Shown here: piece after piece, positions 12,545-22,432 of the stretch
Layout of the letters: each line of letters starts with the position of its first letter
How positions within the stretch are numbered: position 1 is the stretch's first letter
Assembly: GCA_017562135.1 (NCBI GenBank)
Contig: QEYB01000388.1
Location: 62,001 to 126,000 of the forward strand
Origin: Dipylidium caninum
Lineage: Eukaryota; Platyhelminthes; Cestoda; Cyclophyllidea; Dipylidiidae
Reading direction: 5' to 3'
DNA length: 64,000 nt
Notes under the pieces: model-generated
Told to the model about the DNA's origin: nothing
The model's database searches: none
Seen by the model: the letters and a program-made list of their open reading frames with translations, nothing else
Translations under genes and position numbers: made by a program

Positions 12545-14332
12545 AATGGATTTATGAGGTATGTTGGTGGCACGAAAATGGAAAAAGATCTCTCTGCAAA
12601 TGAGCAACTGCCCGAAAATAGCGCACACTTATTGCAGAAGGTGAAAGAGGCAACCAATCAGCAGGCCATAAGGGGTTTCGACAAACAAATGTGATGATTA
12701 ATAAAAAAAGTATTATAACACACTGATAGCCCTAAATTCTAAAAGTTTGCTTTTGAAACACGAGCGTTAATTTTTTTAATTTGTGAACGACACAAAAGTT
12801 GTTACAGATTTTTAAGGTACGGTGCACGTTAGCAAAGTAAATGATTGGCCTTTCTTTTACAATCACATCATTGTGACTATCATATACTTACATACCCCAT
12901 TTTATCTATCGCTCTCTTTCCTCTTCAAAACGTCGAGCGAAGGGCCGCTAATAGTGACAAGACTGCTATGCTATAAACGAAACCGGTCAAGATAACAGAT
13001 GACTTAATAACCTGGAGTAAATTAGAGAAAATTGCACAACTATCCACCTAGTACGTATAACTCGGATTTATATATCGATAATTCGCTTTTGAGTTCCTGC
13101 ACAAAATCTTTTATTTGGCGAGAATTATATTGAAAATAATCTATCCTACGCACTGCGAAGCGGATTGAACCTAATCGCCAGTACTTTGTCCATAATATAT
13201 CGGAACAAGATCAGTCACTGTATTTATTTTATAAAAAGCCTTATAGCTTATAATACAAGCTCAAGACTCGCTTAATGTGGATAATGTTTAGTAAATCGTG
13301 AGAAGTCTATAAATTATTTAATATGTCTCAATTCCACGGCCTTTTTGTTATTGGTTCACCCAGGAGCTTCTTTCGGTAAGTTACAGATCAAATCACTTTT
13401 TACTAAGACAATTTGTATAATAGCAATGGTTGGCATTTATCCATGTCAATACCCTTCCACGGCTTACGCTCGAAACACTATATCGCCAATTTCATCACTT
13501 AGGAGAATGAGCTGCATTTTGGCGGTGACGCGTATTTGATACACTCTGCCTAAACTTTTCATCAGAAGTGGCATCTTGTCGAAAACTCATTGTGAAATCA
13601 TGGAGGCGCATGGAAACAATAATTGTGATATTCAAGACGCCAACTTTATACGAAATTTCAACTTCAAAATATGCATGGTTATGGATGTTTTTTAGACAAG
13701 TGAGATCTGGGTAACGATTAATCGCTACTGGCTTTTCACAACTTTAATTTCGATTGTTCTTCACCTGTAAGTACCTGAACGGATGATATGAACAAGTTTA
13801 CTATAGCTTTCGAAAAATTATGATATTTGAAAAGCCCTTAACAAAAGGAGATATTGGAGCAGATTTTATGCCAAATTAATCAATCAAGGGGAACTATGGG
13901 GGCATCTTACAATTAATCGACAGCCTGAAATGGATTCATCGGCACTCCTAAACATTAGCCTTGATAATTTACGCTGTCTGTTTCACGTAGTTAATTCGCT
14001 ATAAATCGAAGATTGGGAGATAGGAAGGAGTGAGGATCATAGCAAGCTTATAGGTAATGGCATAGTATTCTGATCGGTAAAGAGATATAGACTCACGTAA
14101 ACTTGTCGTAAATATTTATATTTTCTTCTGATTATGACTGTTGCGTCCAGTTTGCCCCCGTAGGCCTGTATGTGATTGTTAACGACTATTAATAAACCGA
14201 CAGATGGTTCGAAACAAAGGGCTTAATAGCGCGTCTGGCAGTGATTTGAAGCAGGCTTTTCATGTAATGGATTAAGAGAGGTTATGTGATTTCTGATTGT
14301 AAGCGATTTTCGGTACCTCACGTACTATCAAC
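12545..14332. other. Intergenic region between UBE4A and TRAPPC2L locus
   Basis: AT-rich sequence between divergent genes. It presumably contains both promoters. A 64-codon frame at 13345-13539 shows no recognisable similarity or splice context. Nothing else supported. Confidence 0.5.
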
Positions 14333-14521
14333 ATGCCTGTCGACGCATTTTCATGTCTTAGATTGTTTACCTTTTGCTGTTTCATAAAACAGGCCTGGCG
14401 GCAATCCTTAAAACGGCCTCCTGTTATTGAAAAAGCGTTACGCAGGAAGCTTCGTAATCAATTTGATGTGACCGAATATACAAAATCTATATTAATAGGT
14501 CTCGTAAAATATGTGTTGTAA
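14333..14521 (+). CDS. Small unidentified ORF upstream of TRAPPC2L
   Basis: A 62-codon frame begins MPVDAFSC and ends in a basic then hydrophobic tail (EKALRRKLRNQFDVTEYTKS, then ILIGLVKYVL). The second part begins just after a good splice acceptor (CATAAAACAG at 14393), so it may instead be the last exon of a gene whose earlier exons I could not find. The basic helix and short hydrophobic end suggest a small membrane or organellar protein, but I do not recognise the family. Its stop lies 174 bases before the TRAPPC2L ATG. In trans-splicing flatworms such spacing can mark a shared polycistronic transcript, which is inference here. Confidence 0.4.
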   Translation: MPVDAFSCLRLFTFCCFIKQAWRQSLKRPPVIEKALRRKLRNQFDVTEYTKSILIGLVKYVL

Positions 14522-14695
14522 AATATTTCACTTTTCCGGGCTCTAAAATTTTTTAAGGAATTTTATTGTTTTATCTAAAACCTTGCGATTACATTATTAG
14601 ATACTTTGTTTGCACTTAACAAAATGCCAGTGCTTTCGAAATTCTGCCCTTTTGGCTATTTTAGAACGCATGTGTGCATTATTTAGCCGCTAAAG

Positions 14696-15270
14696 ATGAA
14701 TGTCTGCGTTGCCGTAATTTCCAGTAAAAATACACCTTTATTCTTTAAAACGGCCGATGCTAATGATCTGCTGCCCTGTCAGTTTCATGTTTACGGCTCA
14801 CTCGATGTACTTGAAGAACGTGTCCGCCAGCCACAACGGTCAAGCCATGGCGATAATGAAGTCAAGAGTAACTATTTAGGACTCCTGTATTCCATAGGTG
14901 ATCGTTATGTTTACGGATACATAACCAACACTAATGAAAAAGTAGGCCTCTCAGAAGTTTGCCATTTTTTAATATCAGCCTTAAATTAGTGTTCAATGGT
15001 CGCCATCTTTTTTTTCAGTTCATATTGGTGCAAGAAAGTCACTCCTCATCTGCTGAAATTCCAAAATCTAACGCGGCAACTCAGTTGGACGACCAGATAA
15101 AGAGAACTTTTGAGACTCTTCATAATGCTTATTTGGACCTCGTTTTTTCACCCTTCTACGCCCCAAACACTCCCATCGGCCCCGCCGCTGGTGGTGCTGC
15201 TAAGAAATTCGAGAACGTTGTCGACAAGATTATCAAGCGGTCTACTAACTCCATAACTTCAAAACTCTGA
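14696..15270 (+). CDS. TRAPPC2L: Trafficking protein particle complex subunit 2-like
   Basis: TRAPPC2L is a sedlin/longin-fold subunit of the TRAPP tethering complexes, which activate Rab GTPases on ER-Golgi and Golgi membranes. Two exons: 14696-14941 (82 codons, phase 0) and 15019-15270, joined across a 77-base intron with a donor AAAAA/GTAGGC and acceptor TTTTTTCAG. The 165-residue product starts MNVCVAVISSKNTPLF, like MAVCIAVIAKENYPLY of the human protein. It then shows SLDVLEERV, YLGLLYSIGDRYVYGYITN, and after the junction FILVQES, FETLHNAYLDLVFSPFYAP and a C-terminal helix. Human TRAPPC2L has about 140 residues; the extra length is in a loop before YLGLLY and at the C-terminus. The best-supported small gene of the window. 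Confidence 0.93.
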
Positions 15271-16035
15271 CTTTTCCTTTTGGTTCTTCATAGTATTACA
15301 CTCCTTTGTATTATTGCATTCTGCGTTTTTCGACTGTCGGTTGTCTCACAAAGTTTTCACCAACATTTTCATGTATGGAAAAACTTTTACTTTGCTAGTC
15401 TGTTAATAATTTTTGTTGAATTTTACCTCTTGACTCGTCTTGGTTTTCTGAAATATTTTGGAATGAAGGTTTTTGAGAGATCCTAGAATAAGGGCATTAT
15501 TAATTTTCCTTTTTTACTCTAGTCGCCTATGTTATTTCAGTTGCCTTAACATTCGACTAACGACTAGAAGGTCCTTTCGACATTTTCGGAAGCTTTGTTG
15601 TCATTTCTCTCCTACAATTTGTGACACCTATTTCCTGCAGCCAATTTAGTGGGGAAAAAATTCAATAAATCAAACTTCTGTCACTATAGAATGAGAGATT
15701 TTTAATTGATTTATATCTTGGTTTTCTTCGTTTGACTAATTTTTTGCGCTTTATTTTAGTACACTTAGTGAAACATACACGGTGTGCCGGAATAATAATT
15801 TAAAATGGGAATATTTTGTGCTCTCAAATTTCTATGTCCTATTCCCCAGAAACCCTATACAAGGACGACTTTTGTCCGCAGAGATCGGAGGCGTTTCAAA
15901 TCAATCCGCAAAGTAACGGCAACTATTGTACGTCGGTCTTACGTTTCAACGTCTCTGCCGTCTTTATTTTCAAAGATTTGGTCGATAAGCACGTGATAGG
16001 TCAAGTAGGAGCGGTGGTGTCGGTCCGAAGTAGCA
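15271..16035. other. Intergenic region after TRAPPC2L
   Basis: AT-rich, with an AATAAA at about 15664 and short frames at 15805-16073 that overlap the region just before the large ORF. An in-frame stop at 15994-15996 prevents the large ORF from extending into it. It likely holds the TRAPPC2L 3' end and the promoter and 5' UTR of the next gene. Confidence 0.45.
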
Positions 16036-18087
16036 ATGGTGGAAACGAGGACCGCAGCAAAGCCAATCGCTAGTATGTCTCTGTTTTCGCGTTCCACTGA
16101 AATCTCCCAAATTGGACCATCTGGCAACATTTCGTCTCTGGGCGTTGGGGATACTATGGCTAATGAGGAGTTCATTGTTCGATGGGAAACGGTGATGGTG
16201 AATTGCAAGGACAAGGGGAGTGAAGAGGTCTTTACTACAACCTACACACATATTCCGCCTCTTGCTCAAGAAGTCATCAACAATGTCGACGTCTCACCCA
16301 CTTTTCGGGATCCTCTGAGACACCTTCGCCTTGAGATAGGTAAAAGTGGCCACCATGAGGATGTGTCAAACGCTTCAAGGTACTGCGAGAGCCGGAAACA
16401 TGAGACAGAACGGGGACGACCTAGTTATCCAGGGGCAAATCGCCCCCCGAAACGGTTTTTACATACACCGCCGAATAGGTATTTACCGATTCCCCCGCTG
16501 GTGCGGACACCGTACTTTTACGCATATGGGAGATGTCCGGTGTGTGCAGGCAACATGTCCCCCTCGCAGTTTTTTGCACGACAGCGAGGGGCCTCTGTCA
16601 CTAATGGCAAGCCCCTCGCGACTGTTAAGAAGTACACAAAAAACGGTCCATTAGATCATCTTGAGGATAAAAGTAAGGTCCGAGTTGACGATTTGAGTCG
16701 TCGAGTCAGTGTGCGACATCTCAAATTCTACGTTACCGAGGTGATGAAGAGTTTGAAATCGCATCTCTATTTACAACAAGAGGGCAAAGAAGGCGCCAGA
16801 TCGGGGCGTCGAGGCTCCTCATTCCAGGCCGATCGAGTCTACAATGACAGTTTCAGCATCCCGACTTTTGCCTCTGCCAGTCAGCTCAACCCTCAGTCTA
16901 AACCAAATAAGACAGGCATGCGACAAGCCATTCGAGCCGACTTGAGCCATTTCACGCGTATGTACCAGTTGAAGCCCCGAGTTGACGACCTCGATGATGC
17001 ATTGCCAGGCAATTTAATCCTCATCTCGAAGATAAAGGATTATGATTGTCATATCCCTCTTATGAACGTGGATACTGAGGCAATGCGCGAACTTTACACT
17101 GCCACCATACTTCGCGATCATTTGCTTAGTCGTCTTTACCATCGTCGAAACTTTCGTAATCTCCCGCCCGATATGAAGCATCTGCAAAGAGTTAACTTTT
17201 TGGACTTTCGACAAGCCACATCCTGGGTGACAGTGGATAGTGATACAGATCTTGATCGACAATTTCGTGTAGTGACAACACAGAATTCTAGGTCTATTCT
17301 CGACGAGATAGCCAATCAATTCTACGAATGTGACTTTGCCGAACTTCACGCCTTCACTAATTGGTTAGACTCTGCAAAAGCGGATGAGACGTTGTTACAA
17401 TTACGAACTGTCAAGGAGATCACGAAATTTTGTGTCCTGTTGGGAGAAGAGTTACAACAATCCAATCTTGGCATCGAAGGAGCATCTCGAATGGAACTCC
17501 TAATTGTCCTGGCAACAGCCGCCAATGATTACAATTTGCGGCATTGTTTGTGGGGTCAGGTGCGTTGCTGGTTGGATCCCCTGATTGGGGGATTATTTTC
17601 GCCCTCGAGGTGTGTTCGTGAGGAATCCTGTTATACTTTGGCTTACATGTTCAGTATAGACAATCTAGTTGAGGATATACGCCACCTTCTCTCCCTTGAC
17701 ATCCCCTATGACGTAACTTGGAGTATTTTTAAAGCTGTAGACCAATTCCCTGACATCTTTATGACTTACTTTCTTGCCCTTGGCTACCTAGTCGAGGGTT
17801 GTCCAACGATAAGCGTCCTTAATTGTATCATGGAACGTGGTCCAATCTCCACTCATCCTTTAATGCAAAAACGGTGGCCACTCTTTGTATACTATGCGAT
17901 TAAGCACTGGAATAAAATGTATCTTTCTGTTGATCCTATCTATCCGACTTTTTTGATGGAAAAGATGACATTAACTTCTATGGTTCCGCTAACGCGAAAA
18001 CCTGCTAAGATGGCGTTGGTGGCTTTGGCCAAAAAATTTGACAAGCCGATGGGCGCGGTAACACACTTTGATCCTATATGTGGGTGA
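16036..18087 (+). CDS. Uncharacterised 683-residue protein, single exon
   Basis: A 684-codon frame without interruption, in a window where all other large genes are split. The start at 16036 (MVETRTAAKP) is the first ATG after an in-frame stop at 15994; MSLFSRST at 16075 is an alternative. Residues 1-100 are Ser/Thr-rich. About 105-220 is basic and Pro/Arg-rich with a CPVC pair (GRCPVCAGN). From about 290 to the end it is rich in amphipathic helices, including YNLRHCLWGQVRCWLDPLI, CVREESCYTLAYMFSIDNL and ILNC-type segments, which read like HEAT/armadillo-type helical repeats. No signal peptide or membrane segment. A GATAG/GTAAAAG near 16340 could be an internal donor, so part of the basic region may be a retained intron. 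I cannot name the family; a HEAT-repeat ciliary or scaffold protein is one guess. Confidence 0.75.
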   Translation: MVETRTAAKPIASMSLFSRSTEISQIGPSGNISSLGVGDTMANEEFIVRWETVMVNCKDKGSEEVFTTTYTHIPPLAQEVINNVDVSPTFRDPLRHLRLEIGKSGHHEDVSNASRYCESRKHETERGRPSYPGANRPPKRFLHTPPNRYLPIPPLVRTPYFYAYGRCPVCAGNMSPSQFFARQRGASVTNGKPLATVKKYTKNGPLDHLEDKSKVRVDDLSRRVSVRHLKFYVTEVMKSLKSHLYLQQEGKEGARSGRRGSSFQADRVYNDSFSIPTFASASQLNPQSKPNKTGMRQAIRADLSHFTRMYQLKPRVDDLDDALPGNLILISKIKDYDCHIPLMNVDTEAMRELYTATILRDHLLSRLYHRRNFRNLPPDMKHLQRVNFLDFRQATSWVTVDSDTDLDRQFRVVTTQNSRSILDEIANQFYECDFAELHAFTNWLDSAKADETLLQLRTVKEITKFCVLLGEELQQSNLGIEGASRMELLIVLATAANDYNLRHCLWGQVRCWLDPLIGGLFSPSRCVREESCYTLAYMFSIDNLVEDIRHLLSLDIPYDVTWSIFKAVDQFPDIFMTYFLALGYLVEGCPTISVLNCIMERGPISTHPLMQKRWPLFVYYAIKHWNKMYLSVDPIYPTFLMEKMTLTSMVPLTRKPAKMALVALAKKFDKPMGAVTHFDPICG

Positions 18088-18743
18088 GACAGGAAGAGGA
18101 ATGATCTCTCAACTCTGGGCACATTCTTGTCTGTGTACAAAGTTATTTTCCCTTACTATAACTTCTCAACCCCACCTCCTCTCGTCCAACTTCGTCTGTG
18201 ACCGGCAACAAAGGTTATCTCTTTCCTAACCCTTTTTTTATGTGTCTGTATCTCAGATTCTTCTGAAGATCTGTTTATTTTTTCTTGCGATGAAGGTGGG
18301 TAAGATTGGGGAGGATTCTCCCGCGTTGTAGGCTAACTGTCTTCCTGCCTCCATAAACAATACAAAATGCAACGGAAAATGTTTTTTGTATTAGGGACAG
18401 GGATAAACTTCATTCCGATGCTAGAGTGAGCGAGTTGACGGGGCTCAAGGTTATTCTTCTCATTTCCTACTAAGATGTGTCTATTTTGCCATCATCTGAT
18501 TTTCCACTAAACTGAGAGGCCTATCAACAAGAAGCAATAATGACCTTGGCGCCGTTTGTATGCTTTTTCTTAATTATCTCTTTAATGTAAATAAGTGAAA
18601 TGAGTCATTGAAACGAAGTTCGCTGTGCTTAGTAAGAATGTGAATACAGTTTTCACACACGAAAACACAAAATATTCCCTTATAGAAACAATAATTAATT
18701 ACAGAGAAACTCTATTTCTGTGCAAACTGTCTAAAATTTTTGC
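18088..18743. other. Convergent 3' ends (683-aa gene and Ly6 gene)
   Basis: The 656 bases between the stop codons of two convergent genes. AT-rich, with several candidate poly(A) signals. No coding signal seen. Confidence 0.5.
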
Positions 18744-19404
18744 TCAATAAAGTAAAAAAACAATTACAAATAACATAAGAAGAGTGAAAGTAAGATGGTT
18801 ACGCAGTTGCGCAAGAAAATACATAGAGGGTAGTATGGAAGAGAAAAGGAGAAGCAAAGGATTTAATTGCCCTATTACAGCATTGTTGCATCCTTGTTTG
18901 TTGTTACAGTAACAGTAACGAGCGATAACGCGTTGTGTCCCTTCGACGGTGTGACACCAACGTCCTTCTTCCCCTCCTATTTCGCCTTCGACGGCGCAAT
19001 TCCTTTCTATTCTCCGAACCCACTGTCTATCATTATAAACTTAAAAAAGCAAACTTTTGAAAGTTATATTGTATTACAATAATCCATTCACGAACCAACC
19101 GTCCGTGATGGACGTTGTCGAATTTTAAAAGTTATAATAGATGATTAAGCTACCAGGGCGCGCTAACTTAAATAAACTTACACTCAACTATCTTTTTCAT
19201 GCACCTTGAGTAATTTTGACCGTTGTCTTGACAGGGTTCCAGGATAAATGTACGGTTGTCGAAAGGGTCTCCGCAATGGGGTTGCGTTCGCGAATTACAT
19301 TGGTAGCACTTAAGTCTTGGACCGAAGCCCAGATTTTGTGCATTGCATGTTACGAGAGTAGAGAATAAAAGCAGGCCAAGATAGAAAGTTACACGGTTTT
19401 TCAT
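18744..19404 (-). CDS. Secreted/GPI-anchored Ly6/uPAR (three-finger) protein
   Basis: Small three-finger proteins of the quiver/CD59 type sit on the outer membrane and modulate receptors or channels. Two exons on minus: 19404-19189 (72 codons) and 19022-18744 (93 codons with stop). Residues 1-22 are a signal peptide (hydrophobic LGLLLFSTLV, cleavage near CNA/QN). The mature part has exactly ten cysteines: CYQC at 33-36, then 44, 58, 68, 81, 95, 109, 111 and 117, the last in the closing CN pair (GCNN) typical of the domain. SRCMKKI before the junction is typical of invertebrate quiver-like proteins. Two N-glycosylation sites, NRT and NYS. The C-terminus ends in a hydrophobic stretch (LLMLFVIVFLLY), as for a GPI-addition signal. 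The donor used (GTTGAG) is weak; a stronger GTAAGT lies six bases on but breaks the frame. Confidence 0.82.
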
Positions 19405-21116
19405 AATGATATCCCGGATGCTTCGCTGAAGACTTTAAATATATATTTCTATTGTAATAAATAAATTGTGGTCCATTAAAACAAACAAGGTTGTTTGACA
19501 AAATTTGCTTCCCTCTTTTAGAACATGTATAAGACACTAGCTCCTAACAAAATAACGTGGCATATATTTTGATTTAATAAAAAGTTTTTGAGATAGCTCT
19601 CTTTATTTTTACGATCCTTTTCCGTTAAGTAAACTATAAAATCCAAATTATTTACTTTCTTACCCTCCACTTCACTGATGTCGCCATGTCCCCGTTATTA
19701 CTGTCTTGCTGTAAGTTACTCGTCATTAGGGGCCCATTTTGCGCAGCTTAAATATTTTCTATGCATTCCTCCCCTTTCTTTGCGGATTCTCTTACTTATC
19801 AAATGGCCGCATCAAGCTTTCGTAATACAAATGTATACTCGACACTCGCTCGGAATTAGATACTATTAGGAGATAATGGAATGTTAGAAAAAGGCACGGC
19901 ATTTGGTCTATATACAATTTTAATTTTAGTATAGTCTCTCGTACTAGGGGACCATCTCATTTCAAAGTACCTTGAAAAATTCCCTCATCAGTATCCCAAT
20001 CATTACGATACATCTCCCGTGTCCAATGTACGCATTTGTTTTTTATTTACATTTTGTCGATTAGCACTGGATCGTTAAGAAATTATTCATCTAATCCTTT
20101 TACTATGTGTGGTGCAAATAAACAACCTATTGTTGGGCTCGGAGATAATTAATTAGAAACAAGATGGATAAATTGATCTTTGATGCAGAATGCAGATAAT
20201 TTCGCCGCCTCTATGCCACCAATAGCGCAACGCTCCAAGTTAGTCGCTGTGGCCATATCATCATGATAAAAGAGCACATCACGCAGTAACTTTGGTGACT
20301 AGAAGGGGTGAATGCGTTAAAACCAACAGTTAGTTAATTCGATTGAGTGACTGTCAGACCTTACGTGAAGTAATAACATCGTTGATTGATCTGCTTTCTG
20401 TCGGGAGGAATAATTAAAATACGACATCCTCTAAACCTTTTGAACAGACATCACAATGAAAGATTGTGGTATTTATTGAGGGAGACGTTGCAAGTCTGTA
20501 ACACAAGTCCAATTCCCACCGACTTTTAAAGGTTATACTTAGATGCCCGAAACGTGTGTTTTCAATTTAACGAATGAAAACTCAGTCAGAAATGCCCGGC
20601 GAGCGAGAAAGACATCCTCCTCATCCTACCTGAGACCATACAGATGAGATTTGAAAACACAACCGCTCATAGTTGGTCATAGAAGTGAATGAGCTTCGTG
20701 GACAGTTGTGTTGACAGGGGAGAGATCACGGAGAAAATGTTAAGACCGTTTCTTCTCCATCGAGAGTGAAAATACTAAGCGTCTGATGTCTGCATTTGAC
20801 TGAACAGTTGCGCATCGCAGGATAGAAGCAGAAAACAGTCAGCTGCAGCTACCGTGCGGATATGCATGTGTATGTGGGCGGGTAGATAGATCGGCAGGCA
20901 GTAAAGTAGGTAGGGCGGTGAAGAGGAAGGAAGGAAAGTAGGGGACGGGCAAGGAAGCAGAGAGTTGAGTCTAATCATCGTTTAGACTGACAAGAGACGA
21001 CGGTCGTGATCACCGGGCGTGGGTGCGTTGGGTCGCGGAGGGAACGGGGGTAGACAACGAAGGGGGGATAGTCAAAAGATCGGCATTCGAGCAGCCAATC
21101 AGCGAGTGGCACCTCA
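19405..21116. other. Intergenic region upstream of the Ly6 gene
   Basis: Presumed promoter side of the Ly6 gene, then AT-rich sequence becoming GC-richer after 20.8 kb. Short frames only. No recognisable gene or repeat family. Confidence 0.5.
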
Positions 21117-21416
21117 TTTCCATCACCTCTCCTGCCTGCCTGCCTGACTGGTCACCTCCTCACAACCGAGTTTATCACACTTTGCTTGTTGTAAACAACC
21201 ACGAACACCCAGACACACGCCCAAGTTGCAAGCCGAACTGGCATCGAGGTGGCACTGAGCAAGTTGACGAGCATCGTGTCACCGCCGTTGTCACCGCGAC
21301 GAGGCGATGCTCCGCACCCCGCCTGATGTCTGGTGTTTGTTTCTACTCCGTCGCCTTCGTTCCGAACCCTCGAAGTGTGGTCTGTCGTGCTTCGACTGAC
21401 CGCTTGTGGCACACAG
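21117..21416 (+). repeat. Left arm of 300-bp inverted repeat (foldback element)
   Basis: Bases 21117-21416 are almost the exact reverse complement of 22133-22432. Both arms start with TTTCCATCACC and CTGCC repeats at the outer end and finish with GCACACAG at the inner end. Weaker similarity continues inward for about 60 bases. Confidence 0.9.
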
Positions 21417-22132
21417 CCTGTTCTCCACTCCCCATGCCGGCCAATGAAGTCACGGACGATGACGTGTCATGTCATAAACGCTCCACACACTATTCTACAA
21501 TTGTTGAACACCTCCCCCTTTCCAGTTGGCAGGGGGCGCGCATCTCTGACAACCTCAAAAGTGTCTACTTGTCGTGTTCAGTCGAAACACCGATGGTCGG
21601 TCAAAAAGGAGGCATCAACGGAGAAGAGGAGAGAAAGAATCAGAAGGAGAAAGGCGTACGCGTCGTCGGAGAAAACCACAAGTCGACCATGCGTCGAGTG
21701 TCCGCCTGGATGGCGCCCGTGAAGGTTGTCTGGGAGTCTCGGAGTTGATCGACTGGCGAGGCGTGGGAAAGGCTACCATGAGGCTGCGTGGGTGTGCATA
21801 TGCACATGCAAGTATGGAGAGATGATGGAGAGTAGAGATTAGAGGAAGTAAGGCGAAGCAAAGAATGGCGAGGTGGAGAAGGGGATGTGTTGACAGAAGG
21901 GTGAATGCAGTGTCCTCTCGTCCATCGCTCCGCTCGCATTCATCCCCTCTCCCACCGCTCTCCACCGCCACTTGGGAAGGAGGTTTTTCGTACAGTGGTG
22001 TTGTGTGGAGTGGAGCGTGTTTAGTGGAAACGCGAGACTGTGTTGGTAGGTACATTTAATGCCACCGCACCACACGGCATGACACGACATGACATCGTGG
22101 GGCATCACCGCCCGGGGGGAGTGGCAAAGAGA

Positions 22133-22432
22133 CTGTGTGCCACAAGCGGTCAGTCGAAGCACGACAGACCACACTTCGAAGGTTCGGAACGAAGGCGACG
22201 GAGTAGAAACAAACACCAGACATCAGGCGGGGTGCGGAGCATCGCCTCGTCGCGGTGACAACGGCGGTGACACGATGCTCGTCAACTTGCTCAGTGCCAC
22301 CTCGATGCCAGTTCGGCTTGCAACTTGGGCGTGTGTCTGGGTGTTCGTGGTTGTTTACAACAAGCAAAGTGTGATAAACTCGGTTGTGAGGAGGTGACCA
22401 GTCAGGCAGGCAGGCAGGAGAGGTGATGGAAA
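22133..22432 (-). repeat. Right arm of 300-bp inverted repeat
   Basis: Reverse complement of 21117-21416 with few differences, for example one leucine-for-proline codon difference in the mirrored open frame. Confidence 0.9.

Larger units (their letters stand above)
21117..22432. mobile_element. Foldback/TIR-type element, non-coding, about 1.3 kb
   Basis: Two about 300-base inverted arms flank a 716-base GC-rich spacer. The open frames inside are shared between the arms in mirrored form and show no transposase motif. No clear target-site duplication was seen next to the arms. The structure suits a non-autonomous foldback or MITE-like element, or a local inverted duplication. A transcript through it would fold into a 300 bp hairpin. 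Confidence 0.6.

Noticed and set aside
12157..12657. 166-codon minus-strand frame
   Set aside because: It runs over an intron in the wrong frame; UBE4A exons 1 and 2 explain the real coding parts.
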